Positions 6,134 through 10,605 of a stretch of DNA of 10,605 nt are shown here, piece by piece. The DNA comes from an uncultured Bacilli bacterium. GTDB lineage: Bacteria > Bacillota_I > Bacilli_A > RF39 > UBA660. The translations under genes and the position numbers were made by a program. Every line of letters begins with the position of its first letter. Positions within the stretch are counted from its first letter, which is position 1. The stretch is from the NCBI GenBank assembly GCA_947629425.1, contig CANRDR010000041.1:1-10605 (forward strand), given 5' to 3'. Below the pieces are notes generated by a model that saw only the letters and a list, made by a program, of their open reading frames with translations, ran no database searches and was not told the origin of the DNA.

Positions 6134-7091
6134 ACCATTTTGGTTTATTTTTTTTATAGTATATTATAATATTTCTTATAATTAATATTATTGGTGTTGA
6201 TATAATCATACCTATTATACCTAAAAAGTGACTAAATATTATTATACCTATTAATATAAATATAGGATTTAAATTAACGTTTTTGCTAACTATTATAGGT
6301 TGTATAATACTATTTTCTATTAATTGTACTAATACTATTACTATACTAACAATTATTCCCTTTTTTAAAGAACTAGTTAATCCTATTAATACTGAAGGTA
6401 TACCACCTATATATGGTCCTATATATGGAATAATATTAGTTATAGCACATAAAAGTGCAAAAAGAATTGGACTATCTAACCCTATTATAAAAAATAATAT
6501 AGTTAATATTATAAACATAAATATAGTATCTAATAATACACTTTTTAAATATAATCTTAAATCTTTATTTATACTATTTTGTAATTTAGTAGGTATAAAT
6601 TTAAAATAATTATTATGTTTTCTTGCTGTTAAGAAATAAAATCCAAATATTAAACTATATATAATATTAATAATTAAACTAAATATATTATTAACATATA
6701 AATTTATATCTTTTAAACTTCCATGTAATATACTTTTTATATCTATATTATTATATATATTTAAAAGTATTTTATTATGTAATATATAATATTTTATAAT
6801 TGGATATAATCTTTTAATTTCTTTAATAATTAATGGTATTAATTTAAATAAAGAAAATATAATTATTCCTATAAATAATAAATATATTATAATAGTACTT
6901 AATACTCTATTACATTTTATTTTACTTATTAATGGTTTTAATATCCATGAAATTATATAACCAAAAAAAAGTGGACTTAATAGTGATATAATTACATAAC
7001 ACATCCCTGTTAATTTACATAATTTTATTATATATAATGATACTAATATGATTAATAAACTTAATAATATATTTACTTGTGTCCTTTTCAT
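6108..7091 (-). CDS. AI-2E family (PerM/YtvI-like) membrane transporter
   Basis: A 327-residue polytopic membrane protein with about eight hydrophobic helices (7-25, 31-51, 65-83, 136-153, 188-204, 207-219, 245-257, 277-310). Family motifs are clear: IPYIGPYIGGIPSVLIGL (221-238), QLIENSIIQPIIVSK (256-270) followed by NVNLNP, and GIIGMIISTP (291-300). Members export varied small molecules or ions (autoinducer-2 exporter TqsA; some are Na+/H+ antiporters). B. subtilis YtvI is a relative of unknown role. The substrate cannot be read from sequence. Length is typical. No Shine-Dalgarno is visible before the ATG at 7091; internal Met30 has no better site. The last codons lie inside the convergent transglutaminase gene and its terminator. 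Confidence 0.9.
   Translation of the reverse strand: MKRTQVNILLSLLIILVSLYIIKLCKLTGMCYVIISLLSPLFFGYIISWILKPLISKIKCNRVLSTIIIYLLFIGIIIFSLFKLIPLIIKEIKRLYPIIKYYILHNKILLNIYNNIDIKSILHGSLKDINLYVNNIFSLIINIIYSLIFGFYFLTARKHNNYFKFIPTKLQNSINKDLRLYLKSVLLDTIFMFIILTILFFIIGLDSPILFALLCAITNIIPYIGPYIGGIPSVLIGLTSSLKKGIIVSIVIVLVQLIENSIIQPIIVSKNVNLNPIFILIGIIIFSHFLGIIGMIISTPIILIIRNIIIYYKKNKPKWFNLILDKL
6131..6155 (+). terminator. intrinsic terminator starting at the transglutaminase stop
   Basis: TAAACCA (6131-6137), loop TTT, TGGTTTA (6141-6147), then eight T residues (6148-6155). The first three stem bases are the stop codon itself. The hairpin lies wholly inside the 3' coding part of the convergent AI-2E gene, where it encodes its Lys/Pro/Trp-rich end. 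Confidence 0.85.
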
Positions 7092-7099
7092 ACTATTAT

Positions 7100-7128
7100 T
7101 ATTTAAATTTTTTTAAAAAATTATTCAA
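7100..7128 (-). promoter_or_regulatory. candidate promoter giving a leaderless AI-2E family mRNA
   Basis: TTGAAT (7128-7123), 17 bp, TAAATA (7105-7100) on the minus strand. The -10 ends 8 nt before the ATG at 7091, so transcription would start almost at the start codon, consistent with the missing ribosome site. Such A/T-rich hexamers arise by chance in this sequence. Confidence 0.3.
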
Positions 7129-7195
7129 AAAAAAAAGGAAATGCAAAAAAAAGAGTATATATATAGTGAAGGGCCTAGAAAAGGAGTAATATATT

Positions 7196-7249
7196 ATGCT
7201 TAGAATTCTTATCAAAATATTAGTTTATGCTGTAAGTTTATTTTTATAG
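7196..7249 (+). CDS. candidate 17-residue hydrophobic basic peptide
   Basis: Unrecognised. MLRILIKILVYAVSLFL, preceded by AAAAGGAG (7179-7186) at 9 nt, one of the better ribosome sites in the window. The peptide is almost entirely hydrophobic with Arg3 and Lys7 on one side, so it could lie on or cross a membrane. It sits 48 bp before spoIIIAH on the same strand. Sporulating Bacilli use tiny membrane-binding peptides (for example SpoVM, 26 residues), but there is no sequence match to that. A hairpin (7224-7255) overlaps its stop, so it could instead be a leader peptide. It may also be chance. Confidence 0.35.
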   Translation: MLRILIKILVYAVSLFL

Positions 7250-7255
7250 CATAAA
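7224..7255 (+). other. inverted repeat over the end of the tiny peptide frame
   Basis: TTTATGCT (7224-7231) and AGCATAAA (7248-7255), a perfect 8-bp stem with a 16-nt loop, spanning the TAG stop of the 17-residue frame. The following sequence TGTTTAATTTT is only moderately T rich, so it may be a weak terminator or attenuator between the peptide and spoIIIAH. Confidence 0.45.
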
Positions 7256-7270
7256 TGTTTAATTTTATTA

Positions 7271-7293
7271 ATATACTATATTAGTATTGGAGG
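7271..7293 (+). promoter_or_regulatory. candidate -10 region and RBS of spoIIIAH
   Basis: ATATACTATATT (7271-7282) contains TATACT and resembles a SigE -10 (CATACAnT) at most determined positions. No convincing -35 is visible; GCATA at 7249-7253 is the nearest candidate. GGAGG (7289-7293) is 4 nt before the ATG at 7298. The assignment to SigE is inferred from the gene. Confidence 0.35.
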
Positions 7294-7297
7294 AAAT

Positions 7298-7780
7298 ATG
7301 ATAAATAAACAAAGCTTATGGTTTTTAACACTATTTAGTATTATATTAGTACTTACAGTTTATTACATTGCTATGCCTAATAATACACTTGCTACTTTAA
7401 AAGAAAACGATAATGTTGAAACAGTAGATATAGTTGAAACTGATTCTCTTGCAGCATTAAGAATTGCTAATGATGAAGAAATAGAAACAACAATGAATGA
7501 ACTACAAAGTATTCTATTAAATGAAAAATCTACTTTAGAAGAAAAAAATACTGCATATGAAAAAATACAAACTATAAATGCTAATAAAGGTAAAGTTGAA
7601 CAAATTGAAAATATCATAAAAGAAAATTTTAATTTTCAAAGTTTTGTTAAAATCAAAGATGATAATATATCTATAACAATTTCTAATAAGAAACATGATA
7701 CTAAACTTGCTAATGATATTATCAGAAAAATTCAAGAACTTTATAAAGAAAAAATGTATATAACAGTTAAATTTCAATAG
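7298..7780 (+). CDS. spoIIIAH: SpoIIIAH-like engulfment channel protein
   Basis: A 160-residue protein with one N-terminal membrane helix (about 7-26) and a start, INKQSLWFLTLFSIILVLTV, that closely follows SpoIIIAH (LKKQTVWLLTMLSLVVVLSV-like). A polar, acidic linker and helical region (35-100) is followed by a ring-building (YscJ/FliF-like) domain (about 100-160): QIENIIKENFNFQSF..IK.DNISITI and a final ITVKFQ. In Bacillus, SpoIIIAH sits in the mother-cell membrane around the forespore and binds forespore SpoIIQ to build the feeding channel. It is shorter than B. subtilis (218) because the linker is reduced. The other spoIIIA genes, normally directly upstream (AA-AG), are not in this window. 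gerE follows 58 bp downstream. Confidence 0.88.
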   Translation: MINKQSLWFLTLFSIILVLTVYYIAMPNNTLATLKENDNVETVDIVETDSLAALRIANDEEIETTMNELQSILLNEKSTLEEKNTAYEKIQTINANKGKVEQIENIIKENFNFQSFVKIKDDNISITISNKKHDTKLANDIIRKIQELYKEKMYITVKFQ

Positions 7781-7797
7781 CATTAATAACTTTTTCT

Positions 7798-7806
7798 CAT
7801 AAAATA
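7798..7806 (+). promoter_or_regulatory. candidate SigK-type -10 before gerE
   Basis: CATAAAATA fits the SigK -10 CATAnnnTA. B. subtilis gerE is transcribed by SigK. The expected AC at -35 is not evident at the normal distance, so support is weak. AGGA at 7831-7834 is the ribosome site, 4 nt before the ATG. Confidence 0.3.
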
Positions 7807-7838
7807 TATTGAGTAATATTAAAAGAAAGTAGGATAAT

Positions 7839-8051
7839 ATGAAAAATATAATTACAAAAAGAGAAAAAGAAATATTTCAACTATTAATAGAAAACAAAAC
7901 AACTAAAGAAATAAGTGATATATTAAGTATTAGTGAAAAAACTGTAAGAAATCATATATCTAATGTAATGCAAAAATTAGATGTTATTAATAGATCTAAT
8001 GCTATTATAGAATTAATTAAATTAAACGAAATAACTATTAAAAAATCGTAA
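7839..8051 (+). CDS. gerE: GerE, late mother-cell LuxR-type regulator
   Basis: A 70-residue protein consisting only of a LuxR/FixJ helix-turn-helix domain, as in Bacillus GerE (74 residues). ITKREKEIFQLLIENKTTKE (5-24) and ISEKTVRNHISNVMQKL (31-47), then NRSNAIIELIKL (51-62), match GerE nearly residue for residue (TKREREVFELL, TTKEIA, ISEKTVRNHISNAMQKL). GerE acts in the mother cell with SigK-RNA polymerase to activate or repress late coat genes. No receiver domain is present, which separates it from response regulators. It lies 58 bp downstream of spoIIIAH; a CATAAAATA element hints at separate SigK control. Its last two codons and stop form one arm of a palindrome shared with the convergent gene. 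Confidence 0.92.
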   Translation: MKNIITKREKEIFQLLIENKTTKEISDILSISEKTVRNHISNVMQKLDVINRSNAIIELIKLNEITIKKS

Positions 8052-8068
8052 GAAATTCTTACGATTTT
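8040..8068. terminator. bidirectional terminator holding the stops of two convergent genes
   Basis: AAAATCGTAAGAA (8042-8054) and TTCTTACGATTTT (8056-8068) form a perfect 27-bp palindrome around A8055, foldable as an 11-bp stem with a 5-nt loop. Each arm contains AAATCGTAA, so gerE and the opposite LTA-synthase-like gene both end Lys-Ser-stop inside it. T runs follow on both strands: six on the minus, four on the plus. Confidence 0.88.
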
Positions 8069-10002
8069 AAATTGACTATTTTTGAGTAATAATTATTTTC
8101 AAATACTAATTTACTCATTGTAACTTTATCTTGGACTATTTTATTCATATTTTCTATATAATTATCTGGTAAAACTACATTATCAGATTTTTTAGTAAAT
8201 GTATTAGTAGTACTATTATAAAAACCTAAATCACTTATCCAACTCTGATTAGATAGTATTGCTAAACCATAATTATCACTTAATATATCTTTTCCTATAA
8301 TCATTCTAGAATCATATTCTATTCCAAAAACATTTAATATTGTAGGTAATACATCTATTTGACTACCAATTTTATCAACTTTTACATTATCTGTTAAATT
8401 ATTCCATAATATAAAGTTACTTCTATTTATTTCAAAAGTTTTATCTCTTTTATATGAAGAAATTTGATTTATAGAATCTAGTGATAATGCATAAGGATAA
8501 TGATCCCCTACTAATGCAATTACTGTATCATCTAATATGCCTTTATCATCTAATTTATTTATTAATAGTTCTAGTGCACGATCTAGTTCTATTTGACTTG
8601 CTAAATATGCTTTTGCTTCGGTATTATATGGTAAACTATCTACAAATTCTTTATTCTTTTTGCTCATAGCATTACCCCAGTTATATTCCATATGTCCACT
8701 TACTGTAGCATAATAAACTAGGAAAGGTTCTTCACTACTTGCATAATCATCAAACGTAGCATCAATCATTTCTACATCACTCTGTGGCCATATTTTACAA
8801 TTTATTTTTTCTTCTAATCCATTTTTACATGCAGTATAGTTATCAAAACCTATTGATTTTAAATATTTATCTCTATTTTGAAAATTATATGTATTATCAT
8901 GATATGCATATGTATTATATCCTATTTTTTTAAATAGATTTGCTATTCCAAATTCATAAGATTCATTACCTTTTCTCCATACTTTTGATAATAGTGATAT
9001 ATTTGGATATAATCCTGTTAATTCTTGAAATTCTCCTCCTATAGTACTAAGTATTACAGGCGAATAAAAATTATTAAATGTAAATGAAGAATTAACTAAT
9101 TTATAAAGTGTTGGAGTTAAATTTTCATCTACTGCAATAGAATTAAAACTTTCTGCCATAAAAAGTATTAAATTTTTATTTTTATATAAGCCAGTATATT
9201 TATTTTTTTTAGTACCAGTTTCTTTTGACATATATTCATGCATTTGTTTTAAAGTATTATCGGTTTCATTTAGCAAAATACTTGAAAAATCTATATCAAG
9301 ATTATTATAAGTTATTTCTTCTTCAACTGGTTCTTCTTCTTTAAATGTATTAATTTCATTATTAATTGTATTTTCATAACCTAAAACTATTCTTTTTAAT
9401 TCTAATTCTAAACTTAATAATACTCCTACTTTTTCTTTATATAAAGATATATTATCTATTTTATGACTTAAATTATATAATGAATTAGAATCATTTTTAT
9501 TAATTAAATAATATATATTAATATAAGTAATATTTAATATTAATACTAATAAATATATTAAAAATTTTTTTATATTTATTTTATTATAATTTATTCTTTT
9601 TCTAATTATTAATATTAATATAAATGGTATAAATAATAATATAATATATATAATATTATTTAATAATAACTTTATTGTATCTTTTAAAAATGAATTTAAA
9701 TTATTAGACATACCTAATGTTTTTAATGAAAATGTTACACCTAGTATTCTTTTAAATAATAATTCTATACAAAAGAATATAGTTAATAAAAACATAAATA
9801 TTCTAGTTAATAGTTTATTAATTTTTTCATTAAATAAACTACTTATTATAGATAATATTATAGATATAATTAATGAATTTATTATTGTACAAATAAATGT
9901 TATAGAAATACTTTCTATTCCAAATATAAAATATATTAATTCTAAATATAATATACTAATAAAATAAATTAAAAATAAAGAAATTTTTTTATCTTTAAAC
10001 AT
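8059..10002 (-). CDS. LTA synthase family membrane sulfatase-fold protein
   Basis: A 647-residue protein of the LtaS type: five N-terminal membrane helices (about 7-28, 31-57, 66-88, 115-133, 146-166), an acidic linker (about 218-232), then an outer alkaline-phosphatase/sulfatase domain. Likely metal and catalytic residues: Glu284 in FMAESFN, Thr320 in STIGGEF (the nucleophile position), His368 in YAYHDN, His437 in SGHMEYNW, and Asp500-His501 in ALVGDHYPY. Cys392 and Cys402 may form an external disulfide. LtaS transfers glycerol-phosphate from phosphatidylglycerol and releases diacylglycerol; relatives add phosphoethanolamine or other groups, so the exact substrate is open. The start at 10002 has GAGGTG at 7 nt; the frame's earlier TTG (10017) overlaps that site and is not preferred. 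It is 11 bp after dgkA, in one operon. Confidence 0.9.
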   Translation of the reverse strand: MFKDKKISLFLIYFISILYLELIYFIFGIESISITFICTIINSLIISIILSIISSLFNEKINKLLTRIFMFLLTIFFCIELLFKRILGVTFSLKTLGMSNNLNSFLKDTIKLLLNNIIYIILLFIPFILILIIRKRINYNKINIKKFLIYLLVLILNITYINIYYLINKNDSNSLYNLSHKIDNISLYKEKVGVLLSLELELKRIVLGYENTINNEINTFKEEEPVEEEITYNNLDIDFSSILLNETDNTLKQMHEYMSKETGTKKNKYTGLYKNKNLILFMAESFNSIAVDENLTPTLYKLVNSSFTFNNFYSPVILSTIGGEFQELTGLYPNISLLSKVWRKGNESYEFGIANLFKKIGYNTYAYHDNTYNFQNRDKYLKSIGFDNYTACKNGLEEKINCKIWPQSDVEMIDATFDDYASSEEPFLVYYATVSGHMEYNWGNAMSKKNKEFVDSLPYNTEAKAYLASQIELDRALELLINKLDDKGILDDTVIALVGDHYPYALSLDSINQISSYKRDKTFEINRSNFILWNNLTDNVKVDKIGSQIDVLPTILNVFGIEYDSRMIIGKDILSDNYGLAILSNQSWISDLGFYNSTTNTFTKKSDNVVLPDNYIENMNKIVQDKVTMSKLVFENNYYSKIVNLKS

Positions 10003-10013
10003 ACTAATACACC

Positions 10014-10373
10014 TCAAATGATAATATGAATTATTTTAGGTAAGAATATTATTAAACCTATAATTATTGATACAATAGCATTTATAAGTACTGCTCCTGC
10101 AGATATATCTTTAGCAAGTTTTGCTAAAGAGTTTTTATTTGGGCTTACTAAATTTACTACTGTTTCTATTGCTGTATTAAATAATTCAGAACTTATTACT
10201 ATTCCAAATAATATAATTACAATCATCCATTCATATTTATTTATTTTTAAAATTATTCCAAATATAATAACTAGTAGCATAATAAATACATGAATTTTCA
10301 TATTTCTTTCTGATTTAAAAGAACTCATTATTCCTTCTATAGCATATTTAAAACTATTAATAAACTTTTTCAT
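10014..10373 (-). CDS. dgkA: DgkA-family kinase (undecaprenol or diacylglycerol kinase)
   Basis: A 119-residue integral membrane kinase with three hydrophobic helices (about 29-43, 49-66, 92-112). Conserved features: FKYAIEGI (8-15), FKSERNMKIH (19-28), EWM (48-50), SSELFNTAIETVVNLV (61-76) with Glu63, Asn66 and Glu70 as active-site residues, and LAKLAKDISAGAVL (83-96) with Lys88-Asp89. Asn74 replaces an aspartate commonly found in VVDLV. Gram-positive DgkA proteins mostly phosphorylate undecaprenol; enterobacterial ones phosphorylate diacylglycerol. Here the next gene, 11 bp on, is an LtaS-type enzyme that would produce diacylglycerol, which favours a lipid-recycling role but does not prove the substrate. 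The usual ybeY/era/cdd neighbours are absent. The ribosome site is weak (AGTGAT). Confidence 0.93.
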   Translation of the reverse strand: MKKFINSFKYAIEGIMSSFKSERNMKIHVFIMLLVIIFGIILKINKYEWMIVIILFGIVISSELFNTAIETVVNLVSPNKNSLAKLAKDISAGAVLINAIVSIIIGLIIFLPKIIHIII

Positions 10374-10388
10374 AAAATCACTAAATAG

Positions 10389-10418
10389 ATTATATCATAT
10401 TAATCTTATATTTGTATA
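10389..10418 (-). promoter_or_regulatory. extended -10 promoter of the dgkA operon
   Basis: TGATATAAT on the minus strand (-10 TATAAT at 10394-10389, preceded by TGA, an extended -10). TATACA (10418-10413) lies 18 bp upstream as a modest -35. The -10 ends 15 nt before the dgkA ATG, so the leader would be about 9 nt. Confidence 0.6.
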
Positions 10419-10430
10419 AGTATTTATATT

Positions 10431-10465
10431 TTATAAATAAAAATAGTAAAGTTATATTACTATTT
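10431..10465 (-). terminator. intrinsic terminator of the gene remnant at the right edge
   Basis: AAATAGTAA (10465-10457), loop TATAACT, TTACTATTT (10449-10441), then T-rich TTATTTATAA on the minus strand. The stem starts within the TAA stop at 10466-10464 of the incomplete frame upstream. Confidence 0.65.
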
Positions 10466-10605
10466 AGTTTATAGTGTATGGATTTGATTTTGTACCATTA
10501 CCTGAAATATATTCTATATTTGGTATTAATACCCAAGTTTGACACTTGTAGACCAAAAATAGTTGTTCAAGTACTATAAATACTTGTTTTTTTATCAAAT
10601 TTTAT
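10464..10605 (-). pseudogene. 3' end of a surface-protein-like gene, probably frame-broken
   Basis: On the minus strand, one frame ends IPNIEYISGNGTKSNPYTIN-stop, immediately before a terminator. The G-G-T-x-x-N-P-Y-x-I/L ending is typical of many prepilin-like and secreted proteins of gut Firmicutes, which end in a GxGTxxxPY motif. The same frame meets TAA at 10604-10602, and upstream residues (QVFIVLEQLFLVYKCQTW) do not look like such a protein. A second frame reads KKTSIYST then TGA, and then TTIFGLQVSNLGI, which is a somewhat better fit to the usual upstream GVRPVVNL-type segment. This suggests a frameshift around 10530 plus a nonsense change. There is no other gene between here and dgkA. 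It could also be a chance match; too little lies in the window to be sure. Confidence 0.35.

Noticed and set aside
6283..6609. 108-codon plus-strand frame
   Set aside because: Antisense to the AI-2E family gene, which has clear family motifs; no ribosome site and a low-complexity product.
7127..7152. Runs of ten and eight A residues as possible phase-variation tracts
   Set aside because: They lie outside coding sequence, and homopolymer A/T runs are common throughout this AT-rich window.
7141..7203. 20-codon frame MQKKEYIYSEGPRKGVIYYA
   Set aside because: GGAA touches the ATG, leaving no ribosome spacing, and the frame overlaps the better-placed 17-residue frame.
7363..7783. Two minus-strand frames of 82-84 codons
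   Set aside because: Antisense shadows of spoIIIAH; no ribosome site or recognisable product.
8481..8669. 62-codon plus-strand frame
   Set aside because: Antisense to the sulfatase domain of the LTA-synthase-like gene, whose active-site motifs lie in this stretch.
10003..10017. TTG start extending the LTA-synthase-like protein by five residues
   Set aside because: The extension overlaps the GAGGTG ribosome site for the ATG at 10002 and the end of dgkA.
10478..10593. 33-codon plus-strand frame ending in a hairpin with seven T residues (10568-10593)
   Set aside because: No ribosome site and an unremarkable product; the minus strand has the recognisable protein ending and its own terminator. 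The hairpin is terminator-shaped but has only a 6-bp stem.
1..10605. CRISPR arrays, tRNAs, rRNAs, insertion sequences, phage or toxin-antitoxin genes
   Set aside because: Looked for and not seen: no regularly spaced direct repeats, cloverleaf-like GC-rich segments, transposase or integrase motifs. The many short AT repeats reflect base composition.

Overview
This window comes from the chromosome of a very AT-rich (roughly a fifth to a quarter GC by eye), endospore-forming member of the Firmicutes/Bacillota. TGA is used as a normal stop (spoIIGA, dgkA), so this is not a Mycoplasma-type genetic code. SigE, SpoIIGA, SpoIIIAH, Cse60 and GerE homologues occur together with a compact layout and short proteins. 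This suggests a small-genome Bacilli-related lineage, such as the uncultured gut clades of the RF39/RFN20 type. The taxonomic placement is inference.

Layout. 1-1270: tRNA m7G46 methyltransferase trmB (-), diverging from a small coiled-coil, Met/Gln-rich, possibly spore-related protein (+), then a 54-residue Cse60 homologue (-). 1320-3297: a two-gene rnfC-rnfD-like redox pair (-) in which both flavin-binding signatures appear lost but both [4Fe-4S] motifs are intact. 3363-4801: spoIIGA-sigE (-), the protease and pro-sigma-E pair of early mother-cell development, with a candidate long-spacer, Spo0A-type promoter. 4925-6133: ribosomal protein S20 and an exported transglutaminase-like protein (+). 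6108-7091: an AI-2E family membrane protein (-), overlapping the transglutaminase gene tail to tail. 7196-8051: a candidate 17-residue peptide, a stand-alone SpoIIIAH and GerE (+). 8059-10373: dgkA followed by an LTA-synthase-type sulfatase (-). 10464-10605: what looks like the decayed 3' end of a surface-protein gene (-).

Working together. SpoIIGA would process pro-SigE in the mother cell. SigE would drive cse60 and spoIIIAH, and GerE would act late with SigK. SpoIIIAH would build the mother-cell half of the SpoIIIA-SpoIIQ channel. The LTA-synthase-like enzyme would release diacylglycerol, which the upstream DgkA-family kinase could recycle.

Two window-wide patterns stand out. Six of the seven best intrinsic-terminator hairpins overlap a stop codon, and in one case a single perfect palindrome holds the stops of two convergent genes. 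Several predicted promoters have the -10 box only about 10-20 bp from the start codon, predicting very short or no leaders. No tRNA, rRNA, CRISPR array, insertion sequence or phage gene was seen. Apart from the last 232 bases, no stretch over 300 bases lacks a gene.
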